From an uncultured candidate division WWE3 bacterium (lineage in GTDB: Bacteria; Patescibacteriota; WWE3; UBA101185; UBA10185): DNA of 64,000 bases. The notes below the pieces were generated by a model. The model was not told the DNA's origin. It saw only the letters and a program-made list of their open reading frames with translations, and ran no database searches. Positions within the stretch are counted from its first letter, which is position 1. Each line of letters begins with the position of its first letter. The DNA is taken from positions 558,001-622,000 of the forward strand of contig CALKWN010000065.1 in assembly GCA_938004185.1 (NCBI GenBank), written 5' to 3'. A program made the position numbers and the translations under genes. This document shows, piece after piece, positions 49,042 through 59,700 of the stretch.

Positions 49042-49380
49042 ATGCTTAAAAGAGAAAATCGTCTTTCCACACCTTTTGAATTTAAAGTAACAAAGAAGTA
49101 CGGACAAAAAATCGAGGGGGAAAATTTCTTTTCTTACATACTAAAACCCGACAATTACAGCGGTCCTTCCAAAATAGGTATAGTGGTTTCTTCAAAGTTC
49201 AGTAAAAACGCTACCGCAAGAAACCGTATTAAACGTTTGTACAGAGAGACCGTAAGAAAAAATTTACACCGTATACCGGCAGACAGATGGGTGTCCATCT
49301 ATCCGAAACACTCTTCTGCAAATAAAACATATGAAGAAATTGATGCTGATTTTACTGAGAATATACAAAAAATATCTTAG
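49042..49380 (+). CDS. rnpA: RNase P protein component
   Basis: The 112-residue basic protein has the RnpA block [19 protein letters not shown] and begins [11 protein letters not shown]. It binds the RNA encoded at 44939 and helps process pre-tRNA. It follows rpmH by 5 bp and overlaps yidD by 50 bp. Confidence 0.92.
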   Translation: MLKRENRLSTPFEFKVTKKYGQKIEGENFFSYILKPDNYSGPSKIGIVVSSKFSKNATARNRIKRLYRETVRKNLHRIPADRWVSIYPKHSSANKTYEEIDADFTENIQKIS

Positions 49381-49546
49381 TCCTGCTAATTTCGGAATTC
49401 ATACATGCAGATTTACACCGAGCTGTTCCGAATACACCTATGAAGCTATTGAAAAATACGGAGCAATAAAAGGGTCTGTTATGGGAGCCAAAAGACTGGT
49501 AAGATGTAATCCGTTTTCCAAAGGAGGTTACGATCCTGTAAAATAA
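49331..49546 (+). CDS. yidD: YidD, membrane protein insertion efficiency factor
   Basis: The 71-residue protein has the YidD motif [19 protein letters not shown] and [13 protein letters not shown]. It assists YidC-mediated insertion. The start is inside rnpA; a Met four codons later is also possible. Confidence 0.93.
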   Translation: MKKLMLILLRIYKKYLSPANFGIHTCRFTPSCSEYTYEAIEKYGAIKGSVMGAKRLVRCNPFSKGGYDPVK

Positions 49547-49552
49547 AAAACT

Positions 49553-50386
49553 ATGGGCGCAGCTTGGCAGACAATAATACTAAATCCGATATTTAACGTG
49601 CTTGTGATTATCCACTATTTTGTGGGCAATCTGGGTTTTTCAATTATCCTATTTACCCTGATTATCAAATCGGTCATGATTCCTATTACCCTTCCCTCAA
49701 TAAAAATGAGTAAGAAACAAAGGGACATTCAGCCTGAAATTCAAAAAATAAAAGAGAAGTATAAATATGATCAGAAAAAAATGGCGCAAATGCAGATGGA
49801 GGTAATGAAAAGACACGGAATTAATCCCGCATCCGGGTGTCTTACTACTATAGTGACAATTATTTTTATGATCGCCGTTTACAGGTCGGTTATAACAATG
49901 ACAAACGGTTCGAGTATCGATGAGCTAAACTCACATATATATTTTGATTATTTCAAGTTCGACCAGGAAAAAGTCATAAACACCAACTTCTTAACCGTAG
50001 ATCTTTCTAAAGGAGTTTACATAAAGGCCGAAAACGAAGGAGAAGCGGACTTATTCCAGATAGGCGCTTTCATAATAACTCTAATGGCAGTAGGATTTCA
50101 GTTTCTTGCTACAAAAATGATGATGCCTTTTTCAAAAATGACGGATAAGATCGTGAAAAAAACTCCTAGTGGGACCGACGACATGATGCAGGCGATGCAA
50201 AAACAAAATCTCTATATAATGCCGATGATGTTTTTCATTTTCGGTCTGACCTTGCCGGCAGGTGTTATGATATACATAGTTGTTTCGACCCTGTTCCAAA
50301 TTGCCCAAACATATTTTTTTACAGGATGGGGCGGCCTTGAACCCTGGGCTGCTAAACTGGGATTGATCAAAGGAGGAAAAAAATGA
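49553..50386 (+). CDS. yidC: membrane protein insertase YidC
   Basis: The 277-residue protein is a short YidC/Oxa1 with five or six membrane helices, the LGFSIILFTLIIKSVMIPIT segment carrying the family's basic residue, and NPASGCLTTIV. It inserts proteins into the cytoplasmic membrane and lacks the large periplasmic domain. It overlaps jag by 4 bp. Confidence 0.93.
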   Translation: MGAAWQTIILNPIFNVLVIIHYFVGNLGFSIILFTLIIKSVMIPITLPSIKMSKKQRDIQPEIQKIKEKYKYDQKKMAQMQMEVMKRHGINPASGCLTTIVTIIFMIAVYRSVITMTNGSSIDELNSHIYFDYFKFDQEKVINTNFLTVDLSKGVYIKAENEGEADLFQIGAFIITLMAVGFQFLATKMMMPFSKMTDKIVKKTPSGTDDMMQAMQKQNLYIMPMMFFIFGLTLPAGVMIYIVVSTLFQIAQTYFFTGWGGLEPWAAKLGLIKGGKK

Positions 50387-50835
50387 ACGTTATCGAAATA
50401 GTAAAAAATACATTGGACAATATTTTCGGATTTATGAAAATAAATCCCAATTATGAAATAAACGGCAAATCCGACGGTGTTTACGAGGTCACCATACAGG
50501 GAAATAACTTAAATTTTTTAATAGGTTATCGCGGTCAGTCTTTAGATGCCTTACAAAGTATTCTGCATCTCATTGTTCTAAGACAAACCGGAGAACAGGT
50601 GACGGTAATTATTGATATTAACGGGTACAAAGATCAAAGAGCTGAAAAAATTCAGAACATGGCAAAAAGCTACATCGACAGAGTAAGGTTTTTTCAAAAA
50701 GACGTGGAACTTCCTCCCATGGATCCTTGGGAAAGAAGACAGATACATATGTTCGTTTCCGAATACGATGATATACTTTCGGAAAGTGTGGGAGAGGGGC
50801 GCGATCGAAGAGTTACCTTAAAATTGAAAAAATAA
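50383..50835 (+). CDS. Jag (KhpB-like) RNA-binding protein
   Basis: The 150-residue protein has a KH domain (LIGYRGQSLDALQ, the GxxG loop) and an R3H domain (PPMDPWERRQIH). It is the usual partner downstream of yidC and is implicated in RNA binding and cell elongation. The N-terminal Jag_N part is short. Confidence 0.92.
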   Translation: MNVIEIVKNTLDNIFGFMKINPNYEINGKSDGVYEVTIQGNNLNFLIGYRGQSLDALQSILHLIVLRQTGEQVTVIIDINGYKDQRAEKIQNMAKSYIDRVRFFQKDVELPPMDPWERRQIHMFVSEYDDILSESVGEGRDRRVTLKLKK

Positions 50836-51948
50836 ATGAAATTCTCTTGCCTGCAGGAAAACTTAAATAAAGGACTCCAGGTTGTAACCAGAGCCGTACC
50901 GGCTAAAGGTTCGCTACCGATATTATCAAATGTGCTCATCTCAACAGAAGACGGAAGAATAAAACTGGCAGCAACAAACTTGGAGACCGCAATTACTACA
51001 TACGTTAATGCTTCGATAGAAAAAGAAGGAGCTATTACAGTTCCTGCAAAAGTACTCAAAGAGCTGGTTTCAAATCTTCACCCCTCGACCATAGAGATTA
51101 AGTTGGACAACGATATACTTCATATAAAATCGGAAAGGACAAAATCGCGATTAAACGGTACCGAGGCAAAAGACTATCCGGAGCTCCCCGGAATGCCTAA
51201 AAAAGAAACCTCGATAGAGCTGGATCCCACATTATTCGCCCAGGCAATAGCCACAGTATCATTCGCTGCATCCATGGACGAAAGCAGACCAATATTCACC
51301 GGTATTTACATCACTTATAACGAAGGAAAGATGGTCTTGGCCGCTACCGACGGCTTCAGACTTTCGGAAAAAACCATCGAGATACAAAAATCTAAAGCAC
51401 AAAAATTTACCGCGCTAATTCCTTCTAAGACACTTTCTGAAGTAAGCAAAGTTTTTGCCTCTTCGGAAAATCCTATAAAGATGATACTTAGCGAAAATGA
51501 GAATCTTGCATTATTTTCATCAGGCGATACGACCATAGCCACCAGAATTATTGACGGCCAATTTCCTGATTACCAAAAAATAATTCCGAAAAGTTCTTCG
51601 ATAAAAGCGATTTTTAACGCCGAAGAATTTTTGGAAGCGGTAAGGCTTACAACCGTCTTTGTTAAAGAAGGTACAAACAATACCATAAAATTGAGAGTCG
51701 ATCCTGAAGGTTTGTTGAAAGTATCGTCATTAAATAACGAAACAGGAACTCATGAGAGTCAAATAAACGCCGAAACCGATGGCGAGATGCTGGAAATTGC
51801 TTTTAGTTCTAAGTATCTTTTAGACTTTTTAAATAATATAAAAGGAGAAAGTGTTGAGATGGGGGCAAATGCGAATAATACTGCGTGTGTGTTTAAAACC
51901 GACTCTTCCAAAGATCTTACCCACATTATAATGCCTATTGAATTGTAA
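50836..51948 (+). CDS. dnaN: DNA polymerase III beta sliding clamp
   Basis: The 370-residue protein has the three repeated clamp domains, begins MKFSCLQENL and ends in the conserved HIIMPIEL. It tethers the polymerase to DNA. The ATG immediately follows the jag stop, an unusual direct join of dnaN to the rpmH-yidC cluster; dnaA is not in the window. Confidence 0.95.
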   Translation: MKFSCLQENLNKGLQVVTRAVPAKGSLPILSNVLISTEDGRIKLAATNLETAITTYVNASIEKEGAITVPAKVLKELVSNLHPSTIEIKLDNDILHIKSERTKSRLNGTEAKDYPELPGMPKKETSIELDPTLFAQAIATVSFAASMDESRPIFTGIYITYNEGKMVLAATDGFRLSEKTIEIQKSKAQKFTALIPSKTLSEVSKVFASSENPIKMILSENENLALFSSGDTTIATRIIDGQFPDYQKIIPKSSSIKAIFNAEEFLEAVRLTTVFVKEGTNNTIKLRVDPEGLLKVSSLNNETGTHESQINAETDGEMLEIAFSSKYLLDFLNNIKGESVEMGANANNTACVFKTDSSKDLTHIIMPIEL

Positions 51949-52010
51949 ATTCGGCTACAAAACTATCAATTATATCAATCTACTCAGTTAAGGATTAGTT
52001 ATTAGATCAG

Positions 52011-54233
52011 CTATTCTAATGGTGCCGCAGGACCTGCATTATCCACCGGCGAATTAGTCCGATTATTTCCGCTATTCTCAGGAGCATTTCCAGACGGGTT
52101 GTTTCCACCTAAACTGAACGATCCCTGTTCTTTAGTTATAGATTCTACCGATCTTAGAATGTCATCTGCTGAAGGCGGTGCGTGTTCGGCAATTTCTTCT
52201 GCCTTCATTTCAGGAGGTCTGCCTGATTCCTCGGGGCGGGAAAAACCTTTGTCAGTAGCCGTTTCGTTTTTTTCCTCGGCTCTTTCTTCCTGCTGTTTTA
52301 CCGGCTCACTTGGAGTTGGGGGTACGGGTGTTGACGTAGGCGGTGTTACCGGTTTTTGAACCGGAGGCGGAGGAGGAACAGTTGCTTTCGCAGTTTCCTT
52401 AAAAGATGTCTGCTTAATTAACCCCTGCTCTCTCAACTTAATAAGCTCCTCCGGGTTAGTCGTAATCAAATTGTGCTCTTCCTCGGAGGCTACAACTCTT
52501 ATAGCAACGTGGTTGGCTCCGGCGAAAAACAAACCTTCCCCAACATTGGCCGCTAAAAGTCTTCTCTTCTCCCCTTCCGAAAGGAAGAAGGTTTCCGCCA
52601 ATTTATCTATACCTGCCGGGTGTTGTTTCAACAAAATCTGTATTGAAGAGTTCGTAACAATTGCTTTTCCATACCCCGAAGATAAAAAGTCATCAACGTC
52701 CTGAGAAATAGTTGTGAGACCCAAATAATATTTTCGGGCTCTTTTTGCAATTCCGTGTATAAACTTCGCGCTATCTTCGTTCTGCATCAAATACCAAGCC
52801 TCCTCAACTATCAAGATTCTCTTCTTAAGATCCCGACGTATTGTGGTCCAAACAAAATCAAGAATTAAGTAAAAGGCAATTGGTCTTAAAACCTCTTCCA
52901 AATGTTTAGTAGAAAATACGGTCATTTTACTACTAAGGTTAATGTTAGACTGGGAATCAAAAATGCCCGCCATCGACCCTTTAATAAATCTCTCAAGTCT
53001 TTCAGCCATTCCCTTAGCTTCGGGTTCTGAAGCTCCCATAAGCACTTTGTAAAGATCCTCCATAACCGGCGGTTCTATTCCGGTCTGAGTATCAGGATCC
53101 GTAGTAATACCTTTAATTCTATAAGTTTCCATCAGCGCCCTATCCAAAACGGCTTCTTCTGAAGCGGTAAGGCCGCCCAGCATAAGTTTTAAAAGCGTAA
53201 TTAAACTTGTAAGCTTCGAACCGAGCTCATTTTCATCCTCAACAGCAACTACGGATAGGTCAAACGGGTTTATTTTGTGAGGTGAGTTAGCTGAAAAGTC
53301 TATGTAATTGCCGCCTACCGCTTCGCAAAGCGTCTTATACTCTTCTTCAGGATCTATTATCAAAACTTCCGATCCGAATACCAGTAATCTTAAGGCTTCC
53401 AATTTTACAAAGTAAGATTTACCTGAACCTGATTTTGCAAAAACAACCGAATTAGCATTCTCCAAAGAAAATCTATCAAAAATAACCAACGAACCGTTGT
53501 GACTGTTTATCCCGTACATTATTCCTTCTTCCATTGTCAGATCCGAAGAAGTGAACGGGAAAGTTGTAGCAAGACTGGTTGTGTCCATGTTTCGCGTAAC
53601 AAGCAACTTGTCCATTCCGGTAGGAATTGAGGATTGAAATGCATCCTCCATTTGAAGAGATGCAACTTTTGATATTAAAAGCAAAGATCCAAAAAGGCTT
53701 TGAAGTTTAGAAGTTACCGACTCAAGCTCCTCAAGGGTATCCGAAGAGACAGTAACATAAAAGGACAGTTGAAAATATTTTTCAACTCCTTTCACCAACT
53801 GCTCTTGCAAAGACTTTGCGTCTTCCAAAGCAGCTGAAACTACGGGGTCTACTATCTTACCTTTTTCGACATTGGTCATTGTTGTCGCTTCAAGCTCGGT
53901 TATTTTTCTTCGCAAGTCATCTAAAATAACTTTTGATTTCACCGGATAGTAGAACATCGAAATATCCAAAGTGTGGTCAAAATTAATCAATGGGGACAGC
54001 CAGTTTGCACCTACAAATCTAGGGTACCCCGAAACAAAGAAAGTTCTATAGTAAGTATTACCGATTCTTATGCTTGAAAAGTCTATTTCAATTGCAGAAG
54101 GTGCGATAATATCTCTTACATTCAACATTCCTTCAGCCAATATTTGTGCCGGAGTTTTTTCACCATCTTTACTAGTGGGAAGCTCTTTTCTTTTTGGATC
54201 GTTTGAGAACATTTTAAAAACATTTAGTTCCAT
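52011..54233 (-). CDS. VirB4/TraC-like secretion ATPase
   Basis: The 740-residue protein has a P-loop AKSGSGKSYF (Walker A near 265-273), the Walker B LIIDPEEEYK and ILIVEEAWYLM, typical of the VirB4/TraC ATPases of type IV secretion systems. The C-terminal ~130 residues are Pro/Glu-rich and disordered, ending in an Asn/Gly-rich tail. With the next two upstream genes it forms a reduced secretion-like unit common in CPR genomes, proposed for DNA or protein transfer. Confidence 0.9.
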   Translation of the reverse strand: MELNVFKMFSNDPKRKELPTSKDGEKTPAQILAEGMLNVRDIIAPSAIEIDFSSIRIGNTYYRTFFVSGYPRFVGANWLSPLINFDHTLDISMFYYPVKSKVILDDLRRKITELEATTMTNVEKGKIVDPVVSAALEDAKSLQEQLVKGVEKYFQLSFYVTVSSDTLEELESVTSKLQSLFGSLLLISKVASLQMEDAFQSSIPTGMDKLLVTRNMDTTSLATTFPFTSSDLTMEEGIMYGINSHNGSLVIFDRFSLENANSVVFAKSGSGKSYFVKLEALRLLVFGSEVLIIDPEEEYKTLCEAVGGNYIDFSANSPHKINPFDLSVVAVEDENELGSKLTSLITLLKLMLGGLTASEEAVLDRALMETYRIKGITTDPDTQTGIEPPVMEDLYKVLMGASEPEAKGMAERLERFIKGSMAGIFDSQSNINLSSKMTVFSTKHLEEVLRPIAFYLILDFVWTTIRRDLKKRILIVEEAWYLMQNEDSAKFIHGIAKRARKYYLGLTTISQDVDDFLSSGYGKAIVTNSSIQILLKQHPAGIDKLAETFFLSEGEKRRLLAANVGEGLFFAGANHVAIRVVASEEEHNLITTNPEELIKLREQGLIKQTSFKETAKATVPPPPPVQKPVTPPTSTPVPPTPSEPVKQQEERAEEKNETATDKGFSRPEESGRPPEMKAEEIAEHAPPSADDILRSVESITKEQGSFSLGGNNPSGNAPENSGNNRTNSPVDNAGPAAPLE

Positions 54234-54235
54234 AT

Positions 54236-54937
54236 TTATTCTTCTCCCGTGATAGGACTCACGATAGCTGTCGTGTAGTCATCTATCCCTAACCTGATCC
54301 TCTGACCTTGCGCAGTAGACGGGTTGTAAATATTAAAGTAAAGCTCTACTAAATCCTGTGTCTTTAAAATTTTTGTTTTTATCATCAACCTGTTAAATTC
54401 CTTAACAACATGGTCAATTTTTGGTGCTAATTCAATTTTTCCGTCACGCAAAACTTTCTCGATATCAAATTTGATTCTTTTATTCTGCTGACCGGTGAGT
54501 TTCATAATCCAATCAAACGGTCCTGATCCCGGTTGAGCAAACTCCGAAGTGCCTGTAGGAATAACAACATAAAATTTCTTGTCCAACACATCGTTTTTCT
54601 TAATAACTTCCTGCACAAAATTCTTATATGACTGTGCTTGATATTTTAAAAGGGGGTCTGTCAACTTATTCTCAACCCGGTAGACCTTTTCGATATATTT
54701 CGTGATATCTAAACGCTTAGATCGTATAACAACCTGGATAGGGAACGTTATTGAATTCAAAAGCATTGAAAAAGCTGCAATAATAGCGTCTTGCTCCATT
54801 TCGGATAAAAGATCAAAATTAACCGCGGTTGTCTGAACCACAGCACATACTGTTCCATTTTTTAAAACTACAAAATTGTCTCTTATATCGTGTATGTCGA
54901 GATGATCTTGAGTTGTGGGCATCGTTTGATTAGCCAT
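54236..54937 (-). CDS. TraC-like N-terminal-domain protein
   Basis: The 233-residue protein (HDIRDNFVVLKNGTVCAVVQ and ITFPIQVVIRSKRLDI) resembles the N-terminal domain normally fused to VirB4/TraC ATPases, here as a separate gene 2 bp upstream of the ATPase. It likely docks the ATPase to the membrane complex. No ATPase motif. Confidence 0.75.
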   Translation of the reverse strand: MANQTMPTTQDHLDIHDIRDNFVVLKNGTVCAVVQTTAVNFDLLSEMEQDAIIAAFSMLLNSITFPIQVVIRSKRLDITKYIEKVYRVENKLTDPLLKYQAQSYKNFVQEVIKKNDVLDKKFYVVIPTGTSEFAQPGSGPFDWIMKLTGQQNKRIKFDIEKVLRDGKIELAPKIDHVVKEFNRLMIKTKILKTQDLVELYFNIYNPSTAQGQRIRLGIDDYTTAIVSPITGEE

Positions 54938-54938
54938 A

Positions 54939-56738
54939 TTATTTTCCAGAAATCACTAAAGGAGGCACAATCTCACCTTTTAATTCTACAGAAATTTTTT
55001 CAAACGACAATTTAGAATCTTCCGAAGGTTTTGTCTCAATAGTGTATTTTCCGTTACCTAAAGATGATAAAAGCTCAAATCTTCCCAAACTATCAGTTTT
55101 TAACGCTCGAACAGGCTCTTCTCTTTCATTTTTTATAATTAGAAGGACATCGGTCATTATTTTACCTTCGTTGTCCTTTACAACACCCTGAATTGTATTA
55201 GGCTTAGAGCTCCCGATTCGTACAGTATCCGTACCAAGTTCTGTAGATGAAATTGTCTCAGGAGCAGGAGAGTCCGATTTCAAACTTTGAATTCCGCGAC
55301 TCAAGACACGATAATTTTCTTCCACCGTTTGCTGTTTACTTTGCAAATCATGTAAAAGCCTCTCCTGAGTTTCGGAAGCGGAACCGGGCTTATGCGTAGT
55401 CTGAATATTTTTCTTTAATCTCGTAATTTCGTCTGAAAGCTCGTCGCTTTGAGATTTAAGCTTTCCTACAATTTCCTTGGCCTCGTCGTGAACCTCCTGA
55501 ACCTGCTGTTCTTTCTTCTCAACGACTTCAACAACCGATGCTTTAGTCTTAGCTAATCTTATTCCTTCTTGCTCTCTTATTTTTTTAAGGAGCTCCTGCA
55601 ACTTACGTGCTTTTTCGGCCATACTTTCTTCAACGGTAATTTGCTCGGATGTACGGAGAACACGCTCACCTCTGATAGGTAATATCAATTCTCCCTGCGA
55701 AGGCAGAAGGTTAGTAAATTTCCTTCCTGTGTGCATATCGGGAGTTATCGGTTTTAGTATTACAGTACCGGACAAATCACTCCCCTGCTGCGCACGCATA
55801 GACTGGGTTTGCGAGGGTGCATAACTTGGAATCTTTTTTGTTTTTGCCTCTTCACGGGCTTTTTTATCTTCTTTAGCTTTGAATAAATGGAATAACCCCG
55901 CATCTTTTCTTTTCTGCAAAGATGAACTTATTTCAGCCGGTTTCTGTTCCGCCTTTATTTCATCGATTTTTGCCGGTTTAGCAGATTCTGATACATCGCT
56001 TACTAAAATATCGGAAGTATCTGAAGCGCCGGTAAGAGCCTCCGGAACGAATTTCGGTGTTTCTTTTATAACGGGTTCCTTAGAGACCTCGGCAACCGTA
56101 TCAACAAAATTACTTTGTGCAGCTGCTTCGAGCTCATCTACTGCAACAGCGGGCTGGACTCCCACAGAATCAGTGGGGAATACTGCGGGGGAAGGCTTGG
56201 AAGCCGCCCTACCGAAAATACCACGTTTTTTTCCATAGTCCGGAAATATCTTTCTCACCTTTTCCAATTGCTCTTTTTGAGAAAAATCCAAATCGTCTTC
56301 ATCATCGGTTCCGCTTTGATATTTCAAATACTCCTCTAACTTACGCCGGCTTGATGTTGGAGCTAATGTAATTAACTCCTGTTTAATCGTGACCAAATCG
56401 TCGTACATAAGAGCTGTAGGAATTACGGGCTCTTTTTTCCAAATTCTTTGCGTAGGCATGTTTATTGCTTTGAAAAAATTCGCTATCCATTCGTCCATCC
56501 CTCTTTCCTGAACGGGAATAAATGCAAAACCCAAACCGAAAAATGCAATAAAAATAACGATGGGCCAACGGAAAATACCGATGAAAAATACGTAAGATAA
56601 ATACGCCAAAATACCGGCAATAAAAACGTAAGCGAACTGCCTCATTGTGAGGTCGCCTATAAGCTTGAAGTCAACGCTCATAACCTGCTGAGGCACGGCG
56701 TGCTCTTTATTCGATTGGGGCATGTCTGCTATAGGCAT
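54939..56738 (-). CDS. PrgI-family protein with coiled coil and C-terminal Ig-like/CarboxypepD_reg domain
   Basis: The 599-residue protein begins with a PrgI domain: two membrane helices (about 33-75) and the IPVQERGMDEWIANFFKAI block found next to VirB4 in many systems. A long low-complexity and coiled-coil region (about 370-470) follows, then a C-terminal beta-sandwich (TIQGVVKDNEGKIMTDVLL) like carboxypeptidase-regulatory domains. It is the membrane base of the secretion-like unit. Confidence 0.8.
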   Translation of the reverse strand: MPIADMPQSNKEHAVPQQVMSVDFKLIGDLTMRQFAYVFIAGILAYLSYVFFIGIFRWPIVIFIAFFGLGFAFIPVQERGMDEWIANFFKAINMPTQRIWKKEPVIPTALMYDDLVTIKQELITLAPTSSRRKLEEYLKYQSGTDDEDDLDFSQKEQLEKVRKIFPDYGKKRGIFGRAASKPSPAVFPTDSVGVQPAVAVDELEAAAQSNFVDTVAEVSKEPVIKETPKFVPEALTGASDTSDILVSDVSESAKPAKIDEIKAEQKPAEISSSLQKRKDAGLFHLFKAKEDKKAREEAKTKKIPSYAPSQTQSMRAQQGSDLSGTVILKPITPDMHTGRKFTNLLPSQGELILPIRGERVLRTSEQITVEESMAEKARKLQELLKKIREQEGIRLAKTKASVVEVVEKKEQQVQEVHDEAKEIVGKLKSQSDELSDEITRLKKNIQTTHKPGSASETQERLLHDLQSKQQTVEENYRVLSRGIQSLKSDSPAPETISSTELGTDTVRIGSSKPNTIQGVVKDNEGKIMTDVLLIIKNEREEPVRALKTDSLGRFELLSSLGNGKYTIETKPSEDSKLSFEKISVELKGEIVPPLVISGK

Positions 56739-56752
56739 TTGTATGTATTATA

Positions 56753-59700
56753 TCAGCGAAGTCCGATAAAGTAATTCAGATCCGTGTTTAAAACACCTGT
56801 GTAGATGATTTTATTATCAGCAATATCAAGACTTTTACTTGCTTTTACGATTTCAGTGCCAAAAGGCGGGTTAAAAGTAAAACTGAAAAGGTCGCCTGTC
56901 GTACCCGGTTGTTTTTGCACATACAAAGAATAATCAAGCTTATCTTTTGTTACGATAAGGTTTTCAGGAAGATCGTATTTGACAACCAAAGAGACTAATT
57001 CTTTCGGGTTAACGACGATGTCATAAGAAAAAACCGTATACCCGTTGAGAGTCTCCACCGAAATATCTTCCATTACATCCAGTGTTGTTCCGCCGGCAGA
57101 AGTAAACTCCGCACCTGTAAGTTTAGAGCCTTTTTGAACCAGCACTCTAACATGGTTTTCGTAAGGTCCTCCGGGCCAAGCTCCTGACTCACCTGTGTGA
57201 TTGTAAGAAAGTTTCAAAATCGCCCTAAGTACTCCGTCTCTTGTCATAGAATTAATTTCATAGTCAATTCCGCTTTTAACAAAATAGTTTGCTTTAGTTC
57301 CACCGAGATTTGAGTTAACAACATACAAATAATCTCCTTCGACGGGAACAACCCGACCATCCCAGTTTTTCTCTCTTAAAACCTCGTTTAGTACTCCTCC
57401 GGATGATAGGTGTATTAACATGTGCTTTTGGTCCAAAGAAGATCCGGTTTCAGACATTAGAGCGGGAAGTTTATCTTTAGGAAGCGAAAACATTTTTTCA
57501 AGAAGTTTACTTCCCAGAACCGTCAAAAAAGATCTTTTCTGATCAGAACCGTCGGTGTAGTTAAAATCACTGTGATACTGGGTTCTCTCATAAAGATTTT
57601 CTGCAGTAATTTCTTCATTATAGGCTGCTAAAAATACAGGTCCTGTCGCACGTAAAATACCTTCTACAAAACTCAAATCGACTGCGATATAACCGTCAAC
57701 TTTCTGACCGTCAATTCGATAAAAAAGATTATCAAACACCCCTGCCGCCGTAGGGAAATCCGGGTCCCAGTTAGAATTTCTCAAGAACAGCCTGTCTTCG
57801 TCCAAATACCTGGAAATAACTTCCGGAGCGTCGACTTTTATTCCTCTTAACTCTATCTGCCCGTCGGGATTATAAATATCATCAATTTTCAAATCTTTAA
57901 GTTTACCTTTGTCAAAAGATAAAAGACCGTAAGAACCGATAAAACCTCCGGTGGGTCTTAGCTCATTAGAATTTTGAAACCAAACTATGTATGTCTTTTC
58001 CCCGTTAACTCCCAAAACCTCGGGCACCTCGCCGATTATTTTTGAGGTCAGACTTAAATTTTCCTGCAACATTGAAATGTAAGAACCATACTCACCGAGG
58101 TATTCCCCGTATTTTTCGGGAATGTGGCCTTGATCAACACCACTGAAATCTGCCTGAGCAAGATAAAGTAATTTTTGAGCAGAATCTATTTCAAGTTTAG
58201 CTGTATTTACAATATCTTCAGTCAAAACATTTTCCGTATCGGGTCTAAGAATGTCCCACATTCCTTCCAGGGGTTTGGCAGATTTTGCCAAGTGTGTTAC
58301 CGATTCGGAAAAATTCTGAAGAGACGAGAGCATTCTGTAATAACTAATATACTCGGCAGATCTTCCTGCAAAAGAGAACACCCATTTTAGGTTAGATAGG
58401 TTTTTTCTTGCCGACTCGAATTTTTTGGAAGCGAGTTCGGTGTTTTGACTAATAGAATCAACATCGAAAGTGGCTCCCGCCTTTTCCACATTTTTTAAAG
58501 CATTGATGCCGGAACGGGCGTCCGATAACAAGTTAAAGCCCGGGTTAACAAGAAATACAAGAACCGCAGCAACAAATAAAGCTGCCGTCACATAAAATTT
58601 CGAACTTTTCAAAAAGCCGGGAATTCCTGTACCTGACCTAGAATAAGAACCATTTACTAAAGCGGGTCTCTTTAATATTTCGTTTTTTACAATTGGATCG
58701 GTGTCCTTTCCGGCTGACTTAGTTTTACTAGGATCTTTATACAAGTCCTCGCTGTTTTCAGGGTAGATGGATTTAGGCTTTTCCGGCTCCGAAGGTTTTA
58801 AAGTGTCCGTAACCATTCCTTTAGCCAACGAATTTTCTTCAATATATTTCGCGTGTTTGAAAGAGCTCTGATTTGCTTTATAACCAAGCCATTTTAGCGT
58901 ATCCACTACACCTGTTTTTAACGGTATCCTTGCTTTCCATCCAAGATCTTTTAAATTTGAAGTTTCAGGTATCGGACCTTTTAAAGGTAACGCGGTTTTA
59001 GACTGCTTGAAGACGATTTGTAGACTACCGTCCGCAACGCTTCTTAATAAATAGGCCAGTTCCAGTTCGGTTATAGGACCGTCGGCGACTAGTGAATAGA
59101 TGTTTCCTTTTGTTCCGGTATTAAACATTGCCCTTAAAATACCGCTGATAGCGTCGGTTATGTAAAGATAAAATTCTTTTGAAACACCGTCGTTATAAAC
59201 CTCAATGTCTTTATTTTCTACCAAAGACTTGATATAAACACCCAGACAGCCGCTGGAATCCAAACTCATTCTCGGACCGTACACTTCCGGAAGCCTAACT
59301 ATTCTGGCGTCAATATCATATTTTTTGTAGTACTCCCATACAAACGCTTCTGCGAATCTCTTCGCTTCAATAAGACTGAACTTGTTCTCTTCAGGTTTTG
59401 AAAGCCCGAAATACTTAGCCAGCTCATCCTGAGACATTCTTCCCTGGTAAACGTCGATCGTGGATATGAGAACGAACTTTGCGTCTGATTTTTTAACCAA
59501 GTCTAATAGATTTTTCGTTCCGAGCGAATTTGTAAGCAACGAGTCGAGAGTGGGACCCTCGGAGCTATACATGTAGTCTTCGATTCCGGCCATGTGAAAA
59601 ACGTAGTCAACGCTTTCAATCTCAGAAGGTAATCCATCGTTTATATCAAGGTTGTATAAAGCAAAATTCGGGTTGGATAAAAAATGTTTAACGTGAACTT

